Shown here: piece by piece, positions 1-6,505 of the stretch | Position numbering within the stretch: position 1 is the first letter of the stretch | Layout of the letters: each line of letters begins with the position of its first letter | From: Candidatus Omnitrophota bacterium | GTDB lineage: Bacteria > Omnitrophota > Gorgyraeia > Velamenicoccales > Velamenicoccaceae | Length of the DNA stretch: 14,592 nt | Assembly: GCA_003451585.1 (NCBI GenBank) | Contig: DMEU01000023.1 | Span: forward strand, 1 to 14,592 | Direction: 5' to 3' | Made by a program: the position numbers and the translations under genes | Notes under the pieces: model-generated | Told to the model about the DNA's origin: nothing | The model's input: only the letters and a program-made list of their open reading frames with translations | The model's database searches: none

Positions 1-66
1 AGGGCGAGTTGTGTGTTTTTAGGTATTTTTTTATGGGCGCGAAGCGCAAAAGGACACCCGGAGCGG

Positions 67-85
67 AAAAAATGCCGGAAGCGGC
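67..85 (-). terminator. Weak Rho-independent terminator candidate
   Basis: On the minus strand GCCG-CTTC-CGGC (85-74) forms a 4-bp G/C stem with a 4-nt loop, followed by A and then TTTTTT (72-67). It lies 71 nt after the last possible ORF of the run, where an operon terminator would be expected. The stem is shorter than most working terminators. Confidence 0.4.
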
Positions 86-91
86 TGTGGG

Positions 92-130
92 AGGCTAGAG
101 TAGCTGTGGATGGGGCGGGAAGGCTAGAGT
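92..130. repeat. Imperfect tandem direct repeat
   Basis: AGGCTAGAGT occurs at 92-101 and again at 121-130, with related flanks (GTGGATGGGGC and TATTGATGGTGC). The unit is about 29 bp and only two copies are seen. Bases 1-156 otherwise hold no gene on either strand that I can support. Confidence 0.35.
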
Positions 131-156
131 GTGGCTATTGATGGTGCACGGTGGGG

Positions 157-246
157 TTACCACTTCTTGAAGATGAAGACTACGGCGAGGATTATCATTG
201 AAAACCCTGAAATGTTAGACACAAGCAGAAGAAGTATCGTCTTCAT
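157..246 (-). CDS. Possible 29-residue single-pass membrane peptide
   Basis: An ATG (244-246) opens a 29-codon frame ending in TAA. The peptide begins MKTILLLLVSNISGFS, continues with a strongly hydrophobic run (MIILAVVFIF) and closes with KKW. This is the pattern of a small single-pass membrane protein with positive ends. It begins 16 nt after the hydrolase stop on the same strand. AAGGGG overlaps that stop but lies about 12 nt from the ATG, which is longer than ideal. No homolog is known to me. It may be a real microprotein of the operon or a chance frame. Confidence 0.4.
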   Translation of the reverse strand: MKTILLLLVSNISGFSMIILAVVFIFKKW

Positions 247-262
247 CTTACAAACTTACCCC

Positions 263-892
263 TTAAATTAAATACCGTTTAAACCAATCCGCCGCCTGGC
301 GGGCCGCTTCTTCCAATGTGCCTGGCTCTTCAAAAAGATGCGAGGCGCGCGGGATAATAGAAAGTTCCTTTTTACACTTTAATCTATCAAAGGCCTTTTT
401 GTTCAGGTCTATTACGAGCTCGTCTCTCTGGCCTACAATAAAGAGTGTCGGCGCCTCGACTAAATGAAGCGCCGCATCAGCCAGGTCAGGCCGGCCGCCG
501 CGCGAAACCACGGCCTTTACCGCCTTTGGCCGCTCTGCTGCCGCTACTAACGCGGCTGCGGCTCCGGTGCTAGCCCCAAAGACACCGTAAAAAAGCCTTG
601 CCGTCCTTTCGTCAGATATAAGCCGGTCGATAGCGCCTATAACGCGCCTGCCAAGCAACGAAATATCAAACCTATATTTGGCGGTAACTTCGTCTTCCTC
701 GTCTTCCGACGCGGTCAAAAGGTCCATTAAAAGGGTTGCTATCCCTGCCTTATTCAGGACACCTGCGACAAAACGGTTCCTTGGGCTGAACCGGCTGCTG
801 CCGCTGCCGTGGGCAAAGACCACAATGCTTTTGGCATTCGCCGGCAAAACCAGATCACCCTCAAGTGTTACCCCTTCTACGCGAAGATGCAC
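263..892 (-). CDS. Alpha/beta hydrolase, dienelactone-hydrolase-like
   Basis: 209 residues from GTG at 890-892; a TTG at 907 would add five residues and overlap the previous gene by 11 nt. The fold is read from VVFAHGSGSSRFSPRNR (oxyanion-hole loop, residues about 25-41), the nucleophile elbow GASTGA with Ser108, Asp157 in VGQRDELV and His185 in RASHLFEE, giving a full Ser-Asp-His triad. The sequence resembles the dienelactone-hydrolase-like domain that is fused to COG1926 phosphoribosyltransferases in other bacteria, so it likely works with the gene at 1298-1984. Substrate is unknown; an esterase-type hydrolase in the cytoplasm is the safest reading. It has no signal peptide. The stop TAA is followed 16 nt later by a possible tiny membrane-peptide ORF. 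Confidence 0.85.
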   Translation of the reverse strand: MHLRVEGVTLEGDLVLPANAKSIVVFAHGSGSSRFSPRNRFVAGVLNKAGIATLLMDLLTASEDEEDEVTAKYRFDISLLGRRVIGAIDRLISDERTARLFYGVFGASTGAAAALVAAAERPKAVKAVVSRGGRPDLADAALHLVEAPTLFIVGQRDELVIDLNKKAFDRLKCKKELSIIPRASHLFEEPGTLEEAARQAADWFKRYLI

Positions 893-896
893 GGCT

Positions 897-1301
897 TCAT
901 CCCTCAATATCGCTATGAGGCGCGTTCTTAAAATCGGTGATCTTTCCCACCTTAACGATTATACGCCGTTCAACCTGAGGCAAAGCCCTTTTTGGCTCCT
1001 TATCGCCGGCAAAATTATCCAACACTCCCACATCTTCGACATCCAGGGCCACGCCAAGCAGTTGATAGCCCGCATCCTTATTTACATCCCATATGACTAT
1101 AGAGACCTGCCTGTTCTCCTCCAGGTTCTCCAAAGTACCCGGGCAAAACCACTCGGATACGCCCACAGTATCTTCGCCGGCAAGCTCACACCTGCCTGCC
1201 GCGGCGACATGCGGCAAACCTTTTGCGCCGGAAGTTGCTACAAGCACATGCCCTACGGATCTACTGAGCTCGACCGCGTTTTTTAAGGTTTCAGGATTCA
1301 T
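897..1301 (-). CDS. Small pyridoxamine-phosphate-oxidase-like (FMN split-barrel) protein
   Basis: 134 residues, soluble. The pattern VGHVLVATSGAKGLPHVAAAGRCE, then VSEWFCPGTLENLEENRQVSIVIWD and GYQLLGVALDVED fits the pyridoxamine 5'-phosphate oxidase/flavin-reductase-like split barrel, which usually dimerises and binds FMN, F420 or heme. It is shorter than true PNPOx enzymes and lacks their C-terminal part, so pyridoxal phosphate synthesis is unlikely. Similar short proteins are often annotated only as 'pyridoxamine 5'-phosphate oxidase family'. The ATG overlaps the phosphoribosyltransferase stop by 4 nt and AGAGG lies 6 nt upstream. It is translated between a phosphoribosyltransferase and a hydrolase, so a joint stress or metabolite-repair role is plausible but not shown. 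Confidence 0.75.
   Translation of the reverse strand: MNPETLKNAVELSRSVGHVLVATSGAKGLPHVAAAGRCELAGEDTVGVSEWFCPGTLENLEENRQVSIVIWDVNKDAGYQLLGVALDVEDVGVLDNFAGDKEPKRALPQVERRIIVKVGKITDFKNAPHSDIEG
901..905 (-). promoter_or_regulatory. Shine-Dalgarno GAGGG for the hydrolase
   Basis: GAGGG, with GAGG at 902-905, lies 9 nt before the GTG at 890-892. It is inside the last codons of the split-barrel gene. The upstream TTG (905-907) has no comparable site, so the GTG is preferred. Confidence 0.45.
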
Positions 1302-1984
1302 AACCGGCCTCTTTTCCTTGCTGATTCTTTTTTTAATATCTCCAGGAGCTCCGCATCTTCTACCTGGCTAAACCTGGCATAGAATTGCCCCACGGCGGAA
1401 AAAAACGCCGGGGCGCGCAGGCATATTATTTCATCGGCGCTTGAGGCCAGGCCTTTTAACGTATCAGGCGGCCCTACAGGCAAGGCAGCTATCAACCTTA
1501 AAGGTTTCTGAGCCCCTACGGCCCAAAGAGCGGCCTGCATAGTGGCGCCTGTGGCGATACCGTCATCCGTCACTATCACGGTCCTTCCCTCAAGCGGCAC
1601 ACGCGGTAATATGGCCCGGTAAGCGGCGGCACGGCGATTGATCTCTGCCGCCTGGCGCGTTTTTTCTTCCTGGATATATCCTTCGTCTACATCGAGCGAG
1701 GCGCAGATGTCCTCATTTAAAAAAACATGGCCGTCCTCGCCTATTGAGCCTATAGCGAGCTCCGGGTTAAAAGGCGCGCCTAATTTTCGGGAAAGGACGA
1801 TATCCATATCCGCCTCGAGTGCGCGCGCAACCTCGAGAGCTACTATTATGCCGCCGCGGGGTATCCCGAGCACAACCGCGCCTTTTAAGCGCAATTTTTT
1901 TAATTCCTGGGCTAGAATACCCCCGGCCTCTTTCCGGTCCGAAAAAGGCTCGCTGCCATGCGATAAAATATGTAGATTACCCAT
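1298..1984 (-). CDS. COG1926-type phosphoribosyltransferase
   Basis: 228 residues, soluble. The PRPP-binding signature VIVTDDGIATGATM is at 136-149 with the acidic pair Asp140-Asp141. The N-terminal part carries the type I fold elements GAVVLGIPRGGIIVALEVA and DIVLSRKLGAPFNPELAIGS, typical of the predicted phosphoribosyltransferases of COG1926. The acceptor base is not known for this group. In some bacteria this domain is fused to a dienelactone-hydrolase-like domain; here that hydrolase is encoded two genes downstream. A 69-nt gap separates it from the receptor gene, the widest gap between genes in the window, with no convincing promoter in it. AGGGG sits only 2 nt before the ATG, so initiation may be weak. 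The stop overlaps the next ATG (ATGA). Confidence 0.85.
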   Translation of the reverse strand: MGNLHILSHGSEPFSDRKEAGGILAQELKKLRLKGAVVLGIPRGGIIVALEVARALEADMDIVLSRKLGAPFNPELAIGSIGEDGHVFLNEDICASLDVDEGYIQEEKTRQAAEINRRAAAYRAILPRVPLEGRTVIVTDDGIATGATMQAALWAVGAQKPLRLIAALPVGPPDTLKGLASSADEIICLRAPAFFSAVGQFYARFSQVEDAELLEILKKESARKRGRL

Positions 1985-2053
1985 AACCCCTAAATAAGAC
2001 TTCGAGGCTGTTCGCGGCGAGATCTAAGACATGAGGTTTATTTTTCACTTGCT

Positions 2054-3841
2054 TTAAACAATATTGTAACGCGGCGGCCGGCCCATTTCCTTCAAAGTAT
2101 CATCAACCTCTTTTTTAAGGTCTATGATCCTTTTCTCCCTGCCTATCATAAAGTGATTCAACTTATCCACTTCCTCTATCTTGCCCACGAGGCTATCCTC
2201 TATCTTCTTTCTCTCGATTATCGTGGCCAAGACCCCAGCCAAGGTCATAAGAAAAGATTCCTCCTTGGGGTCTCTGCGAAAACCGACCTTTATGTAAAGT
2301 GTGACTACGCCTAACACCTTACCTGAGGCAGACTTCAGAGGCACGCAATAATGGCCGTGCGGAGGCATGTTTGTGTAGATATTTTCATGGCGGGCGTCGA
2401 CGTAGCCTGAAAAAACAAGCTCACCTGTCTGGGCGGCGCGGCCGCACAGGCACTTGCCGAAAGGGACAAAATTACAAATAGTCTGGAGCGGCACAGCCAG
2501 GTTCCTCTGGACCTTGAGCACGAGCGTATTAGGGTCATCTTCCACAAGGAAGATAGCGCCTCTAGACTCAAGCGACAGCCAGGAAATATCTAAGATCTCA
2601 TTTAAAGCATGCTCAAGGAGCTCCACAAGAGATGCCCGCTCAAGCGAAACGCTCAATATCCTATTTAAAGCGGCCTGTATGTCATAATTCCGCTTAAGCC
2701 TGTATTGCGTCTCCTTATGTTCGGAGATATCTTCTACGATGCCGTAAAAAAATGCCTCTCCTTTATCATTGCGGCAGAGTATAGCAGTTACAACCCCCCA
2801 AAACCGCCTGCCTTTTATCGACATCAATTCAACCTCTTCGTCTTTGACCTGTCCTGTCTCCATCAGTTTCTTGCTGAAGGCCGCGCGCCTGGACGGGTCG
2901 ACATAAAGGTCGCCCACATTATGTCTTAACAACTCCTCTTTTGAATCAGCCTCAAATAATTTTATCATCGCAAGGTTCACATCTATAAAAGTGCCGTCAG
3001 GCCCCGGGGTGCTGCGGTAAATACCGGTATCTAAATTATTAATAAGGTCTGAGAACCCAACCTCGCTCTCCCTGGCCTCCTCTATCTCTTGAACTAATTT
3101 ATCCCTAGATCCTATTGTTTCACGGAGTTTCTGTGTCATCTCATTGAACACCTGCGCCAGACGGCCTATTTCATCGCGCGAAGATGTCTTGATCTTACGC
3201 GTAAGATCGCCCTGCCTCACGCGTTCAGCCGCGCCCTCCAGCTCGCCTAAGGGCTTAAACCATCGTCTTGTAAATAAAATTACAGCAGGCATAACGAGAA
3301 TGAGACAAAAAATAAATGCGGTAATAGATACCGATAGCATCCCGGCTAAGATCTGATCGAGATGGCGTGTCAACAGGCCTATACGCGCCGTGCCAAGAGC
3401 GCCACCCTGCACAGGCACGACTATATCCATGACGATCCCGTCTTCTGTCCTTAACCACCTGACCCTTTCATCCTCACCCACCTTAAGCCTGTTTATGTCC
3501 TTTAACTCTGTCGGAAAAAATTCTCCGAAGGTATGGGCAAGAACGCGCCCTTTTTTATCAAGGATAAAGAGATATAATAAATCACGATGGCCGACTTTTT
3601 TGTCTAAAAGGAGCTTGTTTTCAAGATAGGATTCAAGCCCGAAAATATCGTCTCCTAAAATATAACCGGCCGCATCCTGGGCAACTTCGTAGATGACATA
3701 TTCAGCCCGTTCTCTAAGCTCGTCAACGAAGTGCCCCTTGACAAAAGTACTTATGATAATAAATGATGCCAGGCCAATAGCAACGGCAAATGAAAATATT
3801 AAGAAAAGTGTTTTAACCCTCAAACCAGGCGGGCGCAACAT
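2054..3841 (-). CDS. Membrane receptor HAMP-PAS-GAF with conserved coiled tail, no kinase domain
   Basis: 595 residues. TM1 is at about 10-33. A small extracytoplasmic domain at about 34-162 has a Cache-like strand pair (LLYLFILDKKGRVLAHT). TM2 is at about 164-190. HAMP at about 191-244 carries the P-x-x-x-L start (KPLGEL) and DEIGRLAQVFNEM. A PAS domain at about 260-375 ends FYGIVEDISEHK. GAF spans about 390-540 with an unusual Cys/His set: Cys456, Cys464, Cys466 (FGKCLCGRAA), His485, and His495/His497/Cys499 (PPHGHYCVPL). The chain ends in a helical tail (550-595) with KLNHFMIGREKRII, LKKEVD and PPRY, matching the tail of the REC-PAS-PAS protein. No HisKA, HATPase, GGDEF or methyl-accepting region is present, so it must signal through a partner. 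It starts 2 nt after the lipoprotein gene, with GGGGAG as ribosome-binding site. The lipoprotein is its probable periplasmic ligand-binding partner (inference). Confidence 0.85.
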   Translation of the reverse strand: MLRPPGLRVKTLFLIFSFAVAIGLASFIIISTFVKGHFVDELRERAEYVIYEVAQDAAGYILGDDIFGLESYLENKLLLDKKVGHRDLLYLFILDKKGRVLAHTFGEFFPTELKDINRLKVGEDERVRWLRTEDGIVMDIVVPVQGGALGTARIGLLTRHLDQILAGMLSVSITAFIFCLILVMPAVILFTRRWFKPLGELEGAAERVRQGDLTRKIKTSSRDEIGRLAQVFNEMTQKLRETIGSRDKLVQEIEEARESEVGFSDLINNLDTGIYRSTPGPDGTFIDVNLAMIKLFEADSKEELLRHNVGDLYVDPSRRAAFSKKLMETGQVKDEEVELMSIKGRRFWGVVTAILCRNDKGEAFFYGIVEDISEHKETQYRLKRNYDIQAALNRILSVSLERASLVELLEHALNEILDISWLSLESRGAIFLVEDDPNTLVLKVQRNLAVPLQTICNFVPFGKCLCGRAAQTGELVFSGYVDARHENIYTNMPPHGHYCVPLKSASGKVLGVVTLYIKVGFRRDPKEESFLMTLAGVLATIIERKKIEDSLVGKIEEVDKLNHFMIGREKRIIDLKKEVDDTLKEMGRPPRYNIV

Positions 3842-3843
3842 AG

Positions 3844-4773
3844 CTATTCTCCCCCCGAATTGATCAGCCCGGCCTTTATCGCGCGTATCTTATCAAACGC
3901 CTCATCTCTTGCCGGAACGAATTTTTCTATTATAAGGCACCTTAGTATCCTGCTGCCTTCCGGGTCAATATCTGCGCCAAGCAATATGCTTTCAAGCTTA
4001 TTTTTAAGCTCCGGGAAAAGCCCTGGCCGCACCACAAAGGGAGGGCTGGCATAACTTTCAGACTTCCAGATAACACGGGTCCTTGACGCCAGTCCCGGGT
4101 CTTTTTTATTGATATACTCCCAGACATAACTGCTTACCGAAGCGCCGTCTATCTTATTGTCGGCAACGGCCTTGACGGATACCTCCTGGCCGTGCGTATA
4201 AACATACTTAGTGAAAAAAGTTTCCGGCCTCTCCTTCATACCGGCCAGCAAATACTCCAACACAAACTTGCCCATGTTAGACTCTGGCTCTGAAAAACCG
4301 AATACCTTGCCCCTCAGGTCTTTAAGGTCCTTTGCCGGGCTGTTCGCCGGGACGATGATATAAACCTGATAAGCCGCCTGGCCTGCGACCTGTGGCATCA
4401 CAAGCGGCTCTAAACCGAAGGCATCATGCCCGTCGATATATGGCCCGCTGCCGATAAAAGCCGCGTCCACCTCACCTCCCTTAAGCAGGGAATTGAGCTC
4501 GTTATAATTCTCCTTGCCGATGATAATAACTTCAGTATTTAATTTTTTCCCTATGTAATTGATGAGGTCAATATAGTAATCGCGGTTTTGTTTTATCGCG
4601 GCCATTTTGGCTATGCCTACGCGCAAGGAGCGGCGGGTAGAAAACATCTCTTCTCTTTTTAAAGGGGCGGACTTCGATAAGTTCACATTTAAAGGCTTAT
4701 CGGCATCCGAGCATCCAGTAAGATAAAAGGCGACAAAGAATAAACAGCACAATACCGTTTTTCTTTTTAACAT
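3844..4773 (-). CDS. PhnD-type substrate-binding lipoprotein
   Basis: 309 residues. A lipoprotein signal peptide ends in the lipobox LTGC with Cys21, followed by Ser, so membrane anchoring on the periplasmic side is expected. The mature part matches the PhnD/phosphate-phosphonate binding-protein fold: LRVGIAKMAAI at 50-60, YYIDLINYIGKKL, VDAAFIGSGPYI at 102-113, YQVYIIVPANSPAKDLKDLRG and GFSEPESNMGKFVLEYLL. PhnD family members bind phosphonates, phosphite or other oxyanions and organic acids. The ligand cannot be assigned. No permease or ATPase gene adjoins it. It sits 6 nt after a REC-PAS-PAS gene and 2 nt before a HAMP receptor gene, which argues for a sensory rather than transport role. 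The start ATG has AGGA four bases upstream, overlapping the previous stop. Confidence 0.85.
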   Translation of the reverse strand: MLKRKTVLCCLFFVAFYLTGCSDADKPLNVNLSKSAPLKREEMFSTRRSLRVGIAKMAAIKQNRDYYIDLINYIGKKLNTEVIIIGKENYNELNSLLKGGEVDAAFIGSGPYIDGHDAFGLEPLVMPQVAGQAAYQVYIIVPANSPAKDLKDLRGKVFGFSEPESNMGKFVLEYLLAGMKERPETFFTKYVYTHGQEVSVKAVADNKIDGASVSSYVWEYINKKDPGLASRTRVIWKSESYASPPFVVRPGLFPELKNKLESILLGADIDPEGSRILRCLIIEKFVPARDEAFDKIRAIKAGLINSGGE

Positions 4774-4779
4774 AGTATC

Positions 4780-6051
4780 CTAAACCTTGTATTTCGGTGG
4801 CAGGCCGCCGGCCTTTAAAAGATTATCCACTTCTTTTTTGAGCTCGATTATCCTCAGCTCGCGGCCGGTCATGAATTTATTGAGTTTCTCTATTTCAAGC
4901 ATCTTTCCATGCAAGACCTTCTCATACTCTTTTCTTTCCGTTATATCCTCGCCTATGCTCGCCGTGCCTGTTATCTTACCTGCCTCATCGCGCAAAATGA
5001 CATTGTTCCATATGACTAAACGCCTTGCGCCGCTGCGCGTCTGTATCTCGTTTTCGAAATAGGACGGCATCTCCCCTGCCCGTATCTTTCCATGGAACAT
5101 ATCACTTACTGACTGGCGCGCATCATCAGGCAAAAATACATCAAACCAGCTCTTTCCTATGACTTCCTCCCTCATAAAACCGGTCTTATTCAAAAGCGCA
5201 TAGTTGCAAAAAGTAACGCGTCCTTCGATATCGAGCATGACGGAAAAAAGATGGGTCTCCTCCAATAACTCCCGGAAACGGCGTTCGCCCTGCAAGACCG
5301 CCTCGTGCGACCGGCTGATATCTGTGATATCGTGGGCTGAAGCAAAATACAGCCTTTCCGAAACCAATGGAGTGGCATTCCACAAAAAGAGCCTCAAAGA
5401 ACCATCCTTGCAAAGATAACGATTCTCAAAAGCCATAGCATCTTTCCTGGCAGCTAAACTCTTACACATATCGTTCGTCTTTTCCCGGTCTTCAGGATGG
5501 ACAAATTCAATAAAAGGTTTTGTGGTAAGCTCGGTCTCACTCCACCCTAAGACCTTCGACCACTGGGGGTTCAATGTCTTAAAATATCCGTCAAAACCGG
5601 CTATGCAGAAAAAATCATGCGAAAGCTCGAATAAAAAGCTTATAAGCCTCTCGCGCTCTGCCTCCTTGCGCCTGGCCTGGGCCTGCAGTAATTCGCGTTT
5701 TACCGCCGGCACCAGCCGCATGAGGCTGTCCTTTAAGATGTAATCCCTTGCGCCCGCGCGCATCGTCTCCACAACCACATCCTCGCCGACAGCGCCGGAG
5801 ACGACAATGACAGGAATATCCAGGCCTGAACCTCTTAAAAGGACGAGCGCGGCCATGGCGTTAAAGTGAGGCATACTATAGTCACAGATGATCAGGTCCC
5901 ATATGTTTCGCTCAAGAGCCAGGGCCATGCCTTCTTCTGTATCCACGCGCTGTGACTCCACCTCATAGCCGCCGCGCTTTAGTTCATGGGCCAAGAGGTC
6001 CGCGTCGTCGGACGAATCCTCCACGATTAATACACGCAATTGGTCTGCCAC
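4780..6051 (-). CDS. Response regulator with two PAS domains and a conserved coiled tail (REC-PAS-PAS)
   Basis: 423 residues from GTG (425 if the ATG at 6057 is used). An N-terminal receiver has all phosphorylation residues: Glu-Asp in LIVEDSSDDAD, phosphoacceptor Asp57 in LIICDYSMPHF, Ser85 in VIVVSGAVGED and Lys107 in DYILKD. Two PAS domains follow at about residues 135-250 (FFCIAGFDGYFKTLNPQW; ending AHDITDIS) and 260-380 (FSVMLDIEGRVTFCNYALLN; ending GEDITERK). The last ~50 residues form a helical tail with KLNKFMTGRELRII, LKKEVD and a final PPKY. There is no kinase, DNA-binding or cyclase domain. The tail is nearly the same as that of the HAMP-PAS-GAF receptor at 2054-3841. It lies between its likely upstream phosphodonor system and the substrate-binding lipoprotein (6-nt gap). 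It probably acts as a phosphorylation-controlled sensor or adaptor in the cytoplasm. Confidence 0.85.
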   Translation of the reverse strand: MADQLRVLIVEDSSDDADLLAHELKRGGYEVESQRVDTEEGMALALERNIWDLIICDYSMPHFNAMAALVLLRGSGLDIPVIVVSGAVGEDVVVETMRAGARDYILKDSLMRLVPAVKRELLQAQARRKEAERERLISFLFELSHDFFCIAGFDGYFKTLNPQWSKVLGWSETELTTKPFIEFVHPEDREKTNDMCKSLAARKDAMAFENRYLCKDGSLRLFLWNATPLVSERLYFASAHDITDISRSHEAVLQGERRFRELLEETHLFSVMLDIEGRVTFCNYALLNKTGFMREEVIGKSWFDVFLPDDARQSVSDMFHGKIRAGEMPSYFENEIQTRSGARRLVIWNNVILRDEAGKITGTASIGEDITERKEYEKVLHGKMLEIEKLNKFMTGRELRIIELKKEVDNLLKAGGLPPKYKV

Positions 6052-6053
6052 TG

Positions 6054-6503
6054 TCATCTCCCTTTCTCAACAGGCGGGGCCTCATTCAAAAGCAGCCAAT
6101 AAAAGCCAAGTTGTTTCACAGCATCAACGAACTGGTTGAAATCCACCGGTTTGCGGACATAACTATTCGCCCCATTCTTATAACTTTCGATCAGATCCTG
6201 CTCCTCTTTAGAAGATGTCATTATGACCACGGGAAGCAGCCTTGTAAGTTCATCGGCCCTGATGCGCCGCAATACCTCATGCCCGTCAAGTTTAGGTAAT
6301 TTAAGGTCTAAAAGGATGACCTGTGGAATATCTTCTATATTCCTGCCCTTATACTTGCCCTGGCCAAACAGGTAATCCAGGGCGCAAACACCGTCATTTA
6401 CGACTATTATTTCGTTTGCGATATTGTTCTTTTTGAAAGCGCGCAGAGTCAATTCAACATCATCCAAGTTGTCTTCGACCAGCAGTATGTTCCTGTTATG
6501 CAT
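6054..6503 (-). CDS. Rcp1-type single-domain response regulator
   Basis: 149 residues from the second ATG (151 from the first). It is a stand-alone CheY-like receiver. The acid pocket Glu10-Asp11 lies in ILLVEDNLDD, the phosphoacceptor is Asp66 in VILLDLKLPKLDG, the switch Thr96 is in VVIMTSS, and Lys118-Pro119 is in SYVRKPVDF. The insertion around DYLFGQGKY and the C-terminal GFYWLLLNEAPP are typical of the Rcp1 subgroup that partners phytochrome-like histidine kinases. It has no output domain and should carry phosphate to another protein or act by binding. It directly follows the kinase gene and its last codons contain the ribosome-binding site of the next gene, so stoichiometric expression with both neighbours is likely. 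The kinase at 6506-8179 is its obvious phosphodonor (inference). Confidence 0.9.
   Translation of the reverse strand: MHNRNILLVEDNLDDVELTLRAFKKNNIANEIIVVNDGVCALDYLFGQGKYKGRNIEDIPQVILLDLKLPKLDGHEVLRRIRADELTRLLPVVIMTSSKEEQDLIESYKNGANSYVRKPVDFNQFVDAVKQLGFYWLLLNEAPPVEKGR
6058..6062 (-). promoter_or_regulatory. Shine-Dalgarno GGGAG overlapping the end of the Rcp1-like gene
   Basis: GGGAG abuts the ATG at 6055-6057 with no spacing but is 6 nt before an in-frame GTG at 6049-6051. This favours the GTG as start of the REC-PAS-PAS protein. The layout mirrors the one at 6510-6514. Confidence 0.45.
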
Positions 6504-6505
6504 CG

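Noticed and set aside
37..47. GCGC-GAA-GCGC hairpin
   Set aside because: It has a 3-nt loop and no adjacent T-tract on the correct side on either strand, so I do not call it a terminator.
92..130. Two copies of AGGCTAGAGT as a CRISPR or att site
   Set aside because: There are only two short copies, with no array, integrase or tRNA nearby. Recorded only as a repeat.
678..1286. Long plus-strand open frame of 202 codons
   Set aside because: It lies across two well-supported minus-strand genes (hydrolase and split-barrel protein), and its translation is low-complexity at the start with no recognisable domain.
1985..2053. Gap between receptor and phosphoribosyltransferase genes as a promoter or terminator
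   Set aside because: I found no paired -35/-10 boxes and no hairpin with T-tract; only a short three-codon ATG frame.
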